Assembly: GCF_048541835.1 (NCBI RefSeq)
Contig: NZ_JBLEOY010000002.1
Span: 124,001 to 188,000, forward strand
Direction: 5' to 3'
DNA from: QIJE01 sp048541835
GTDB taxonomy: Bacteria; SZUA-79; Acidulodesulfobacterales; Acidulodesulfobacteraceae
DNA length: 64,000 nucleotides
Shown: positions 41,613-51,333 of the stretch, piece by piece
How the letters are laid out: each line of letters opens with the position of its first letter
Numbering within the stretch: position 1 is the stretch's first letter
Made by a program: the position numbers and the translations under genes
Notes under the pieces: generated by a model
Seen by the model: the letters and a program-made list of their open reading frames with translations, nothing else
Told to the model about the DNA's origin: nothing
Database searches by the model: none

Positions 41613-44129
41613 ATGCAAAAATCTAAATATGTTGATAATTTTACCGGTTTGAACTCAAATAATTTCCCTAAAAAATATGACTATCCAACGGTAGAAAAAA
41701 AAATAGCGCAATACTGGGAAGATAACGGAATTTATAAATTTGAACACGGAGCCGACAGCGGCAAAATTTATGCGGTGGATACGCCGCCGCCTTATGTTTC
41801 ATCCGCGCATCTTCACGTCGGTCACGTTATGAGTTATTCTCAGGCGGAATTTATTATTAGATATAAGAGAATGAAGGGCTTTAACATTTTTTATCCGATG
41901 GGATTCGACGATAACGGTCTTCCTACGGAACGATATGTAGAGAAAAAATATAAGATAAATAAGTCCAAGATAACAAGGGAAGATTTTATCGATTTGTGCT
42001 TAAAAGAGACTAAAGCGGGTATCGAAACATATAAGTCTCTATGGAAATCCGCAGGAATTAGCGCAGATTATGGGTTGTCGTATTCGACTATAGACGAAAG
42101 AAGCAGAAAGACCTCGCAAAAATCCTTTTTGGCTCTTTATAACAAAGGGCTTATAGAAAAACGTAATGAGCCTATATTATGGTGTCCTAAATGCCGAACC
42201 TCGCTTGCACAGGCGGATGTCTTAATAGAGGAATCCGGCGGTGTTTTATATGATATAGAGTTTAATTCAATGTCGGGTAAAAGTCTTACAATATCTACTA
42301 CGCGTCCGGAATTGCTCGGAGGGTGCGTCGCAATTTATGCTAATCCCGCAGATGAAAGGTACGAGTCATTAAGAGATGTCCGTATCAAAATTCCTTTATA
42401 CGATAGAGATGTTTCGGTTAGATATGACGAATCGGTAGATATGAATTACGGAACCGGGCTCATGATGGTCTGTACGTGGGGAGATGCCTCTGACGTAATA
42501 AAGTGGAAAGAGGATAAACTTGACACCTTTATGATACTGGATGGAGCCGGAAGATTGAACGAACTATCCGGTAATTATAGCGGACTAAACGTTAAAGATG
42601 CGAAAAAGGCTATAGTGAGCGACTTACGGGGGTTGTCTCTGATAAAGGGAGAAAAACCTCTCGTGCATTACGTAGGCGTCCATGATAGGTGTGAAACACC
42701 GATAGAGTTTATCCTTGCGAAGCAATGGTTTGTGAAGATATTAGAGAATAAAGAAAGGTTTATAAATGCCGGCAATACTATGAAATGGCATCCCGAGTTT
42801 ATGAAAACGAGGTACGACGAATGGATTAATAATTTAAAATGGGACTGGAACATTTCAAGACAGAGATTTTACGGTGTCCCTTTCCCTGTTTGGTATTGTT
42901 CCGATTGCGGAGAGGCTATCGTTGCAGATGAAGCCTCCATCCCCGTCGATCCCGTTACTAATCCGCCGCACATTGATAAATGTCCTAAATGCGGAGGAAA
43001 AGAGTTTAGACCGGAAACCGATGTTATGGATACATGGATGACATCCTCAATGACTCCGTTTATAAATACTTCCTGGGCTTACGGTCGGGATGCGGATAAC
43101 GGTCTATTTAACAAGGTTTATCCGATGAGCTTGCGTCCGCAGGCTCAGGAGATTATCCGTACGTGGCTGTTTTATACGGTCGTAAAGTCCATTTATCATA
43201 CCGATGCCGTTCCTTTTGAAAATATTATGATAAGCGGATGGGGTTTGGATAGAAACGGTAAAAAAATGTCCAAGAGTCAGGGAAATTTTGTAGATCCGGA
43301 AAATATTATAGCAAAATATTCTGCAGACGCTTTAAGATATTGGGCTTCCAAGGCAGGATTAGGGCAGGATTTACGCTTTAACGAAGAAGACGTTGTAAAC
43401 GGCAGGAGGCTTTTAATAAAAATATGGAATGCTGCGAGATTCCTCATCACGAATGTTCACCCCGGATTTAATCCGCATGAAAAAAACATAACAGAGATTA
43501 AGATGGGTCAAGTGGATAAATGGATAATAACGGAGCTTGAAAACACCCTGAAGATTTGCGAAACGGATATGGAATCCTATAATTATTCATCAAGTTTGCG
43601 GACCGCAACAGATTTTTTTTATAATATGTATTGTGATAACTACTTAGAAATCATAAAAAATATTTTCTGGGAAGAAGACGGGAAAAATGATGATAGGAAA
43701 AATACGGTATTAAATGTTATGTATTTTGTTTCGCTGAATGCGCTAAAGATCTTTGCGCCGTTTCTGCCTTTTATCACGGAAGAATTATATTTATCTTTTT
43801 ATAAAAACTTTGAGAACGATAAGAGTATCCATTTATCCGCTTGGCCGGAGTTTGATAAAGAGCTCATTTTCGACGACTCGGTAAAAATCGCCGGTATTTT
43901 ATTAAATATTTTGGATGCCTCGAGAAAATTAAGAACCGGATTAAACCTTCATCAAAATCATAGAGCGAGCAAACTTTTAATTAAAACTCTGAATCCGGAT
44001 TATATTGAAGTTATAAACGAAATATCGGGCGATATTATGTCTGCGGCGAGAGTTAGGCGCATTGTATTTTCAGATAAGGCAGATTTTAAAACCGGAGATG
44101 GCGCTCTTTTTATATCGATAGAAAAATGA
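41613..44129 (+). CDS. valS: Valyl-tRNA synthetase
   Basis: Class I synthetase, 838 residues, that charges tRNA-Val. The HIGH motif is PYVSSAHLHVGHVMSYSQAEF, the editing domain has ISTTRPELLGGCVAIYANP, and KMSKS is GWGLDRNGKKMSKSQGNFVDPE. The zinc-type Cys sets CPKCRTSL and CPKCGGKEF are present. It lacks the long C-terminal coiled coil of the E. coli enzyme and looks like the archaeal-type ValRS. TATAAT sits only two bases before the ATG, so either this box is not used or translation begins a little later. Confidence 0.93.
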   Translation: MQKSKYVDNFTGLNSNNFPKKYDYPTVEKKIAQYWEDNGIYKFEHGADSGKIYAVDTPPPYVSSAHLHVGHVMSYSQAEFIIRYKRMKGFNIFYPMGFDDNGLPTERYVEKKYKINKSKITREDFIDLCLKETKAGIETYKSLWKSAGISADYGLSYSTIDERSRKTSQKSFLALYNKGLIEKRNEPILWCPKCRTSLAQADVLIEESGGVLYDIEFNSMSGKSLTISTTRPELLGGCVAIYANPADERYESLRDVRIKIPLYDRDVSVRYDESVDMNYGTGLMMVCTWGDASDVIKWKEDKLDTFMILDGAGRLNELSGNYSGLNVKDAKKAIVSDLRGLSLIKGEKPLVHYVGVHDRCETPIEFILAKQWFVKILENKERFINAGNTMKWHPEFMKTRYDEWINNLKWDWNISRQRFYGVPFPVWYCSDCGEAIVADEASIPVDPVTNPPHIDKCPKCGGKEFRPETDVMDTWMTSSMTPFINTSWAYGRDADNGLFNKVYPMSLRPQAQEIIRTWLFYTVVKSIYHTDAVPFENIMISGWGLDRNGKKMSKSQGNFVDPENIIAKYSADALRYWASKAGLGQDLRFNEEDVVNGRRLLIKIWNAARFLITNVHPGFNPHEKNITEIKMGQVDKWIITELENTLKICETDMESYNYSSSLRTATDFFYNMYCDNYLEIIKNIFWEEDGKNDDRKNTVLNVMYFVSLNALKIFAPFLPFITEELYLSFYKNFENDKSIHLSAWPEFDKELIFDDSVKIAGILLNILDASRKLRTGLNLHQNHRASKLLIKTLNPDYIEVINEISGDIMSAARVRRIVFSDKADFKTGDGALFISIEK

Positions 44130-44197
44130 AATTGACATTTTATAAAATTTAATTTAATAATATAGCATATAATTTAAAAAAAAGGAGAGATGCTTAT

Positions 44198-44389
44198 ATG
44201 GCAAATCCAAAAAAGAGACATTCAAAATGCAGAAGGGATAAAAGGAGGACACATGATAGGCTTACGCCGGTGAATTATTCGAAATGTCCGAACTGTGGAG
44301 AGCCGATTCTTCCGCATAGAATGTGCCCTAACTGCAAGACCTATAAGGGTAGGCAGATTATAGCCCTTAAAACGTCGGAAAAGTCTTGA
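44198..44389 (+). CDS. rpmF: 50S ribosomal protein L32
   Basis: A 63-residue ribosomal protein. ANPKKRHSKCRRDKRRTHD at the N-terminus and a complete CPNC...CPNC zinc ribbon. This is the zinc-bound (C+) form. AAAGGAGAG precedes the ATG. plsX follows, the widespread rpmF-plsX-fab arrangement; the DUF177 gene usually before rpmF is absent. Confidence 0.97.
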   Translation: MANPKKRHSKCRRDKRRTHDRLTPVNYSKCPNCGEPILPHRMCPNCKTYKGRQIIALKTSEKS

Positions 44390-44435
44390 TTCATTACAAT
44401 AATGCCGGCTTTTATCGCAATTGGAGAGACTATAA

Positions 44436-45458
44436 ATGATTAGAATAGCTCTGGACGGTTTTGGTTCGGATAGGGCACCGGAATCTGAGATTATGGGGGC
44501 AATAGCCGCTGCAGAATCTAGTAAAGACTTAGAGATAATAATAACCGGGGACAAAACTATCTTAAAAAATGCCATAAATGCGGTTAAAAAGAATAATCGC
44601 AGGGTATCAGGAATTAAAATAGTGCATGCTTCGGAACGAATTACCATGGAGGATTCTCCTTCCTCTATAGTAAGGAATAAAAAAAATTCTTCATTACGTG
44701 TTGCTTATGAACTTGTTCAGAATAAAGAAGCGGATGCCGTCATCAGTGCCGGCAACAGCGGAGCGTCTTTAGCGATAGCGATGCTTGTTTTTAAGCGTAT
44801 TAAAGGCATAGATAGACCTGCAATAGCTACGGTTATGCCTTCAGTCGGAGGTTATACGGTTTTAATTGATGCAGGTGCAAATGTCGATGTCAAGCCTCAT
44901 CATCTTGCACAATTTGCCATAATGGGGGCAGAGTACACAGCATTTATGAAGGATATAAAAAATCCTAAAATAGGCATACTAAGTAACGGTGAAGAGTCTT
45001 CTAAAGGCAACGAGCTTACGAGAGAGGCTTATAAGATTATACAAAATACCGATTTAAATTTCTACGGGTATGTTGAAGGCAGAGAAATATTTAACGGAAG
45101 GGTAGATGTAGTGGTCTGCGATGGATTTACCGGCAATGTTATCTTAAAGGCATCCGAATCATTAGCGGAAATGATATTCAATTTGCTAAGAGAGGAAATA
45201 AATAAAAACTTCATGGCAAAGATAGGTTTTTTTATGGCAAAAAAATCATTAAAAAAATTTAAAAAGCTCGTCGACCATAACGAATACGGGGGAGCGCCGC
45301 TTCTCGGTGTTAATGGTGCCGCATTTATAGCCCACGGCGGCGCAAGCGCAAGAGCGGTAACGAGCGCTATTTTAGTTGCAAAACATTTTGTTGAAAAAGG
45401 GATAAATTCCAATATAGGTTGTAAAATAGAAGCTAATGCGAATAATATAAGTCATTAA
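44436..45458 (+). CDS. plsX: Phosphate acyltransferase PlsX
   Basis: Makes acyl-phosphate from acyl-ACP as the first step of phospholipid synthesis with PlsY. The 340-residue protein has IALDGFGSDRAPESEI (the family normally has DAMGGDxxP, so the glycines differ a little), SAGNSGASLAIAM, LIDAGANVDVKPHHLAQFA and GFTGNVILKASE. It is 46 bases after rpmF and leads the fab genes. Confidence 0.95.
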   Translation: MIRIALDGFGSDRAPESEIMGAIAAAESSKDLEIIITGDKTILKNAINAVKKNNRRVSGIKIVHASERITMEDSPSSIVRNKKNSSLRVAYELVQNKEADAVISAGNSGASLAIAMLVFKRIKGIDRPAIATVMPSVGGYTVLIDAGANVDVKPHHLAQFAIMGAEYTAFMKDIKNPKIGILSNGEESSKGNELTREAYKIIQNTDLNFYGYVEGREIFNGRVDVVVCDGFTGNVILKASESLAEMIFNLLREEINKNFMAKIGFFMAKKSLKKFKKLVDHNEYGGAPLLGVNGAAFIAHGGASARAVTSAILVAKHFVEKGINSNIGCKIEANANNISH

Positions 45459-45509
45459 CACCGATAAGATATCGGCAAATAATTAATATAGAGGCGAAGG
45501 TTTAAAAAA

Positions 45510-46493
45510 TTGGTATATTCTAAAATTATAGGGATAGGGTCTTTTGTTCCGGAAAAGGTGCTTACAAATGAGGAACTTTCTTCTATCGTGAATACGTCCG
45601 ACGAATGGATTACTTCGCGGACGGGCATAAGGGAAAGGCACATTGCCGAGTCAGGTTTGACGACATCCGATATAGCCGCGGCCGCGGCAAAAGAAGCGAT
45701 TAAGCTTTCCGGTTTAAATCTTGCAGATATAGAACTTATATTGGTGGGGACGGTTACGCCGGACATGGCATTTCCATCTACCTCGTGTATAGTGCAGGGA
45801 AAACTGGGGCTTACAAACGCAGCGGCCTTTGACGTGAGCGCCGGATGTAGCGGCTTTATTTATTCGCTATCCATTGCCGACAGTTTTATTAAATCCGGAA
45901 AATATAAAAACATATTAGTGATAGGCGTAGATTTACTTTCCCGAATTACTGATTATACGGATAGATCGACATGCGTATTATTTGGAGACGGCGGGGGTGC
46001 AGTAGTATTAACCGCAAATTTCGAAAATGATAGGGGTGTTTTATCGACACATTTGCATTCGGAAGGCGGGCATAACGATATCCTTGCGCTTCAGGCGGGC
46101 GGTTCGTTCATGCCTACGAGCCTCGAAACCCTGTCGAATCATGAACATTACATAAAAATGAAGGGTTCCGAACTTTTTAGATATGCAGTTAATTATCTTA
46201 AGGCGGTGGCGGAGGAAGCGATAAATTTTAATGGTTTAACGCCCGGAGATATTGATTTATTTGTTCCTCATCAGGCAAATATCAGAATCATAGAGGCTAC
46301 GGCAAAAAAATTACATTTTCCTATGGAAAAAGTCTTCGTTAATTTGGAAAGATACGGAAATACCTCAAGCGGCTCAATACCTATTGCCCTTGACGAAGCG
46401 TATAAGTCGGGTCGCTTAAAGGAAGGACAACTTGTCTTGATAGATGCTATCGGTGCAGGGTTGACATGGGCATCTTCTATAATAAGATGGTAA
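45510..46493 (+). CDS. fabH: 3-oxoacyl-ACP synthase III
   Basis: Starts fatty-acid synthesis by condensing acetyl-CoA with malonyl-ACP. The 327-residue protein has the catalytic Cys in DVSAGCSGFIYSL, His in FVPHQANIRIIEA and Asn in ERYGNTSSGSIPIAL. The start is TTG with GAGGCGAAGG upstream. Confidence 0.95.
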   Translation: MVYSKIIGIGSFVPEKVLTNEELSSIVNTSDEWITSRTGIRERHIAESGLTTSDIAAAAAKEAIKLSGLNLADIELILVGTVTPDMAFPSTSCIVQGKLGLTNAAAFDVSAGCSGFIYSLSIADSFIKSGKYKNILVIGVDLLSRITDYTDRSTCVLFGDGGGAVVLTANFENDRGVLSTHLHSEGGHNDILALQAGGSFMPTSLETLSNHEHYIKMKGSELFRYAVNYLKAVAEEAINFNGLTPGDIDLFVPHQANIRIIEATAKKLHFPMEKVFVNLERYGNTSSGSIPIALDEAYKSGRLKEGQLVLIDAIGAGLTWASSIIRW

Positions 46494-46520
46494 ATTTATA
46501 TTTTTTATGGAGAAGATAAA

Positions 46521-47468
46521 ATGATAAAAACCTCTATATGCGATAAGATTGGGATAAAATATCCTATTTTTCAGGGCGGCATGGCGTGGGCATCTGATTA
46601 TGCCCTTGCAAGTGCCGTTTCTAACGTCGGAGGTCTCGGCATAATAGGTGCCGGACAGATGTCGCCGGAATTACTTGTTCGGGAAATTAAAAAAGCCAAA
46701 GAGAATACGGATAAGCCTTTCGGAGTCAATATTATACTTTATTTAACTTATATAGACGAGCTCGTAGACGCCATTATACATGAAGGTGTTTCCGTCGTCA
46801 CGACCGGCGCAGGCAATGCGGGTACTTACATAAAGAAATTTCACGACGCGAATATAAAGGTAATTCCGGTTGTTCCTTCTACCGCTCTTGCAAAAAGAAT
46901 GGAGAGGGCCGGTGCGGATGCTTTGATTGCGGAAGGGATGGAATCCGGAGGACATATAGGCGAGCTTACCACTATGGTAATAGTACCGCAGGTAGTTAAC
47001 AGCGTTAACATACCGGTTATAGCCGCAGGGGGTATTGCGGACTACAGGGGATTCGTAGCGGCCTTATGTCTGGGCGCAAGCGGCATTCAGATGGGTACGA
47101 GATTTCTTGCAACTAAGGAATGTCATATACATCAAAACTGGAAAGATATGGTAATAAAGGCATCGGACAGAGATGCCGTCGTTACGGGAAGGCCGACTGG
47201 ACACCCCGTCAGAGTATTGAAAAACAGGCTTGCAAAAATGTTTCTTGAATTAGAAGGCAAATGCTCTCCCCTTGCCGAATATGAAAAATTGGGAATGGGA
47301 AGTTTAAAGGCTGCTTCAATAGACGGCAACATCGAAATGGGTTCTTTTATGAGCGGTCAGATTGCGGGGATGATAAAAGAAGAAAAAACGGTAAAAGAGG
47401 TTATAGAGGAAATAGTTAGTGATGCAGAAGATTTAATTAGCGATATGTCTAAATTTATAAAAGGATAA
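46521..47468 (+). CDS. fabK: Enoyl-ACP reductase II (FabK, flavoprotein)
   Basis: FMN-dependent last step of fatty-acid elongation. The 315-residue protein belongs to the nitronate-monooxygenase-like TIM barrels, with PIFQGGMAWASDYALASAVSNVGGLGIIGAG, EGMESGGHIG and PVIAAGGIADYRG and the phosphate-binding GIQMGTRFLAT. It is placed among fab genes, where FabI is the alternative in many bacteria; no FabI is seen here. It therefore should be the organism's enoyl reductase, and such forms are insensitive to triclosan. Confidence 0.93.
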   Translation: MIKTSICDKIGIKYPIFQGGMAWASDYALASAVSNVGGLGIIGAGQMSPELLVREIKKAKENTDKPFGVNIILYLTYIDELVDAIIHEGVSVVTTGAGNAGTYIKKFHDANIKVIPVVPSTALAKRMERAGADALIAEGMESGGHIGELTTMVIVPQVVNSVNIPVIAAGGIADYRGFVAALCLGASGIQMGTRFLATKECHIHQNWKDMVIKASDRDAVVTGRPTGHPVRVLKNRLAKMFLELEGKCSPLAEYEKLGMGSLKAASIDGNIEMGSFMSGQIAGMIKEEKTVKEVIEEIVSDAEDLISDMSKFIKG

Positions 47469-47474
47469 ATATAA

Positions 47475-48455
47475 ATGGAAACTGAAAGGTTGATTGATTC
47501 CAATATTGCGTTTATTTTTCCCGGACAGGGTTCTCAGCATGTAGGTATGGGCAGGGATATTTTTGAGAATTTCGGGGAAGCGAGGCATGTATTGGAGGAA
47601 TCTTCGGATACTTTGGGCATCAACATGAAAAAATTGATACTCGGAGACGACGAAGGAGCGCTTAATATGACCGAAAACACTCAACCGGCTATTTTAACCG
47701 TGAGCATGGCTATGCTTGCCGTAATGCGGAAAGAATACGACATTAAACCGGTTTGTACCGCGGGTCACAGTCTCGGTGAGTACGGTGCCAATGTTTTTGC
47801 CGGTTCCGTAGATTTTTATCATGCGCTTTTAATCACGAAAAAAAGGGGTTTTTTCATGCAAAATGCCTGCCCTCCTCTCTTTGGCAAAATGGCGGCCATA
47901 ATAGGGCTTGACAAAAATATCATAAAATCTGTTCTAAGCGACATCAATGGTTCTGAGGATAAAGACGGCATATTTACGGCAAATTTTAATTCTCCCATTC
48001 AAATCGTTATATCCGGTTTATCCTTGCTTGTCGATGAAGCATGTGCTCTCTTAAAAGAGAAAGGGGCTAAAAGGATCGCAATTTTACCGGTAAGTGCTCC
48101 GTTTCATACGCCTTTTATGGAGGAAGCTAAAAAAAATCTATCGGACTATATGAATGGAGATTGGTTTTCGGATGCAAATTGCGAAATATTTTCAAATGTT
48201 ACTTCATTAAATTATTCTGAAAAAAATGATGTAATTAATTTTCTCTTGGAACAAATGACTTCTCCGGTAAGGTGGAGCGAGTCTGTCTTGAATATGATAA
48301 AATCGTTTAATGTGAAAACTTTCATCGAGATCGGTCCGTCAAATGTTTTGAGCGGTCTAATAAAAAGAATAGATAAAAACACCGGTTCGTTTTCCGTTAA
48401 TTCCGTCTCGACATTAAAGGAATTGGAGAAAAAATTGCCGATTAACAGTCGGTAA
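47475..48455 (+). CDS. fabD: Malonyl-CoA-ACP transacylase
   Basis: Transfers malonyl from CoA to ACP. The 326-residue protein has IFPGQGSQHVGMG, the nucleophile elbow GHSLGEYGANVFAG (Ser), VSAPFHTPFM (His) and EIGPSNVLSGLIKR. The gene is 6 bases after fabK, which suggests coupling. Confidence 0.94.
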   Translation: METERLIDSNIAFIFPGQGSQHVGMGRDIFENFGEARHVLEESSDTLGINMKKLILGDDEGALNMTENTQPAILTVSMAMLAVMRKEYDIKPVCTAGHSLGEYGANVFAGSVDFYHALLITKKRGFFMQNACPPLFGKMAAIIGLDKNIIKSVLSDINGSEDKDGIFTANFNSPIQIVISGLSLLVDEACALLKEKGAKRIAILPVSAPFHTPFMEEAKKNLSDYMNGDWFSDANCEIFSNVTSLNYSEKNDVINFLLEQMTSPVRWSESVLNMIKSFNVKTFIEIGPSNVLSGLIKRIDKNTGSFSVNSVSTLKELEKKLPINSR

Positions 48456-48495
48456 ACATTTTAATTTTAATTATTTTATTAAGTTAAGTAAGCTT

Positions 48496-49248
48496 ATGTC
48501 TTATTGTATAGATTTAACCGGCATCACGGTGCTTGTTACGGGTGGATATGCGGGAATAGGGCTTTCCATAGTCAAGACTCAGCTTTCGGCAGGGGCAAGG
48601 GTTATAATTCTCGGCAAATCTCATGATAAATTTTTGGCTGTTCGGGATGAAGTCAAGGCAATATCGGATAATTTCGACTTTTACGAGCTTGATATTAGAA
48701 ATTCTAAGCAGGTAGCCGACATTATTCAAAGAATTGCGGTAAAAGAGTCTAAAATAGGTATTCTTGTTAATAATGCCGGTATTGTTAAAGATTCGCTTTT
48801 AATAAGAATGAGCGATGAAGACTGGCTTGACGTAATTGATGTCAACCTAAACGGTTTGTTTTATATTACTAAAAATGTTTTAAAATATATGGTAAGAGCT
48901 AAAGGCGGAAGAATAATAAATATAGCATCCGTAATCGGCAAAACGGGAAATGTCGGTCAGGCGAATTACGCCGCATCTAAGGCGGGGATAATTGCTTTTA
49001 CCAAATCGATTGCCAAGGAATATGCGACGAGGGGGATACTCGTAAATGCCGTAGCTCCGGGTTTTATAAAGTCGTTTATGACGGACAAATTACCGGGGGA
49101 TATAAAGGACGGAATAATAAAGACCATTCCCTTAAACCGTATTGGGGAATCCTCAGACGTTTCTAATACGGTGCTTTTTTTATCGTCGGTTTTATCCGAA
49201 TATATTACCGGTTCCGTTATTGACGTAAACGGCGGAATGTTTATGTAA
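48496..49248 (+). CDS. fabG: 3-oxoacyl-ACP reductase
   Basis: NADPH-dependent reduction of beta-ketoacyl-ACP. The 250-residue SDR protein has VTGGYAGIGLSIV, VNNAGIVKDSLLIRMSDEDW, ASVIGKTGNVGQANYAASKAG (Ser, Tyr, Lys) and VAPGFIKSFMTDKL. No clear Shine-Dalgarno; the position in the fab cluster settles its role. Confidence 0.94.
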   Translation: MSYCIDLTGITVLVTGGYAGIGLSIVKTQLSAGARVIILGKSHDKFLAVRDEVKAISDNFDFYELDIRNSKQVADIIQRIAVKESKIGILVNNAGIVKDSLLIRMSDEDWLDVIDVNLNGLFYITKNVLKYMVRAKGGRIINIASVIGKTGNVGQANYAASKAGIIAFTKSIAKEYATRGILVNAVAPGFIKSFMTDKLPGDIKDGIIKTIPLNRIGESSDVSNTVLFLSSVLSEYITGSVIDVNGGMFM

Positions 49249-49302
49249 CACATGCAGTTTAATTTTTAAATTCAAATTAAATAGGAAGGGGGGTGAAAAT
49301 AG

Positions 49303-49536
49303 ATGTCCGTAGAAAAAAAGGTTAAGGAAATAATCGTAGAGCAGCTCGGGGTTACACCCAGCGAGGTTGTGGATGAGGCTTCATTCGTTGAAGATCTGGG
49401 TGCCGATTCTTTAGATACCGTAGAATTGGTTATGGCATTCGAAGAGGAGTTTGGAATAGAAATATCTGACGAAGATGCAGAGAAAATAAAGACGGTAAAT
49501 GATGCCGTATCATATATGGATGAACATACAAAATAG
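49303..49536 (+). CDS. acpP: Acyl carrier protein
   Basis: Carries growing acyl chains on phosphopantetheine. The 77-residue acidic protein has DLGADSLDTVELVMAFEEEF with the modified Ser36. A strong AAGGGGGGTGA ribosome site fits high expression. Confidence 0.97.
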   Translation: MSVEKKVKEIIVEQLGVTPSEVVDEASFVEDLGADSLDTVELVMAFEEEFGIEISDEDAEKIKTVNDAVSYMDEHTK

Positions 49537-49563
49537 TTTAATATTATATCGGGTTTTTTTATT

Positions 49564-50820
49564 ATGGCGAAAATTGATTGTAATAGAAGAGTCGTAATTA
49601 CCGGGCTTTCTATAATTTCAGCGCTGGGCAATGATGTGCAGACCTGCTGGAACGGAATGAAAAATGGCGAAAGCGGTATAAGCTGTATTACCAGATTCGA
49701 CACAGAAGGGTATGCTACCAAAATAGCGGGGGAGGTAAAGAACTTTGATCCGGAAAGGTTTATAGAGAAAAAAGAAGTCAAAAAAATGGATAGATTCATA
49801 CATTATGCCCTTGCCGGATCCAAAATGGCATTGGATATGTCCGGGCTTAAGATTGCAAATGCCAATGCACATAGGGTGGGTGTTTGGATAGGGGCCGGAA
49901 TAGGGGGTCTTACGACTATCGAAAAGTATCACACTATGCTTTTAAAAGGGGGACCTAAAAAGATTTCTCCTTTTTTTATACCCATGCTTTTGATAAATCT
50001 TGCGCCGGGGCAGGTTTCTATAATGACCGGTGCCAAAGGTCCCAATGCAAGCACCGTTTCCGCTTGTTCTACCGGAACCAATTCTATCGGGGATGCATAT
50101 AGGATAATTGCAAGGGGTGATGCCGATGCTATGATAGCGGGAGGAACCGAATCTACGATAACGCCGCTTTGTATTTCAGGGTTTAATGCGATGAAGGCAT
50201 TGTCGACGAAAAACGACGAACCGTCAAAGGCTTCAAGTCCGTTCGATAAAAATAGGGACGGTTTTGTGGTAGGCGAAGGGGCAGGTATAGTTGTTATGGA
50301 GGAGGCAAACTCCGCAATAGATAGAGGTGCGGAAATTATTGCTGAAGTGATAGGTTACGGCGTATCTTCAGATGCTTATCATCTCTCTACTCCCGCTCCT
50401 GATGCCGAGGGTGCATACTATAGCATGAAGAATGCAATAGATGACGGCGGCTTAACGCCGGACGATATAGACTATATAAATGCGCACGGAACATCAACCT
50501 ACTACAATGATTTAAACGAAACTAAAGCCATTAAACAACTTTTTAAGGAAAAAGCTAAAAAACTTAAGATTAGTTCTATTAAATCCATGATAGGTCATGC
50601 GCTTGGCGCTGCCGGAGGGATAGAAGCGGTTGCTACTGCATTAACGGTAAGTACGGGGATAATACCCCCTACTATAAACTTGAATAACCCGGATGAAGAA
50701 TGCGACTTGGACTATGTTCCTAACGTTATGCAAAAAGCGGATATAAGATATGCGATATCTAATTCTTTCGGATTTGGCGGAACTAATGCTACGTTAGTTT
50801 TTAAAAAATGGGAGGGTTAA
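49564..50820 (+). CDS. fabF: 3-oxoacyl-ACP synthase II
   Basis: Chain-elongating condensing enzyme. The 418-residue protein has the catalytic Cys in STVSACSTGTNSIGDAY and His in YINAHGTSTYYNDLNETKAIKQLF and SMIGHALGAAGGIEA. FGFGGTNATLVF ends the domain. It follows acpP by 27 bases as usual. Confidence 0.96.
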   Translation: MAKIDCNRRVVITGLSIISALGNDVQTCWNGMKNGESGISCITRFDTEGYATKIAGEVKNFDPERFIEKKEVKKMDRFIHYALAGSKMALDMSGLKIANANAHRVGVWIGAGIGGLTTIEKYHTMLLKGGPKKISPFFIPMLLINLAPGQVSIMTGAKGPNASTVSACSTGTNSIGDAYRIIARGDADAMIAGGTESTITPLCISGFNAMKALSTKNDEPSKASSPFDKNRDGFVVGEGAGIVVMEEANSAIDRGAEIIAEVIGYGVSSDAYHLSTPAPDAEGAYYSMKNAIDDGGLTPDDIDYINAHGTSTYYNDLNETKAIKQLFKEKAKKLKISSIKSMIGHALGAAGGIEAVATALTVSTGIIPPTINLNNPDEECDLDYVPNVMQKADIRYAISNSFGFGGTNATLVFKKWEG

Positions 50821-50826
50821 TATAAA

Positions 50827-51276
50827 ATGATATTTTTAGGTTCGGACCATGCCGGTTTCGAGTTGAAGGAGTTTATAAAAAGCTTTCTTGAGAAAAAAGG
50901 CTTAAAATATCTTGATGCTGGAACAAACTCCTTAAAGAGTGTCGATTATCCGGATTATGCACTTAAGGTGGCAAAAAAGTTAATGGAGGATAGCGATAAA
51001 AGTTCTTTCGGCATACTTGTATGCGGAACTGGTATCGGTATGGAGATAGCCGCAAATAAAGTAACCGGTATTAGAGCGGCATTGGTTCACGATGAATATA
51101 CGGCGGAAGTCGCCAAGAGACACAACAATGCGAATATTTTGACTTTGGGTGGCAGGACTACGACGCCTACCGAGGCGGAAAGGTTTATAGACAAGTTTAT
51201 GTCGTTCGAGTATGAAGGCGGAAGGCATGGCAACAGAATTTCTAAAATTACTTTCATAGAAAAATTAGAATGTTAA
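50827..51276 (+). CDS. rpiB: Ribose 5-phosphate isomerase B
   Basis: Interconverts ribose 5-phosphate and ribulose 5-phosphate. The 149-residue protein has FLGSDHAGFELK, LVCGTGIGMEIAANKVTGIRA (active Cys), ARRHNNANILTLGGRTT as KRHNNANILTLGGRT, and the usual length. It is 6 bases after fabF. Ribulose 5-phosphate is also a riboflavin precursor, made further down the same operon. Confidence 0.94.
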   Translation: MIFLGSDHAGFELKEFIKSFLEKKGLKYLDAGTNSLKSVDYPDYALKVAKKLMEDSDKSSFGILVCGTGIGMEIAANKVTGIRAALVHDEYTAEVAKRHNNANILTLGGRTTTPTEAERFIDKFMSFEYEGGRHGNRISKITFIEKLEC

Positions 51277-51333
51277 AGATATGATATGTATGTTGCGGTA
51301 TAAAATTAAACTTAAACTTTCAGGTAAAATAAA

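Noticed and set aside
49272..49799. 175-codon minus-strand ORF over acpP and fabF
   Set aside because: It covers two conserved genes on the other strand and has no ribosome site or recognisable motif.
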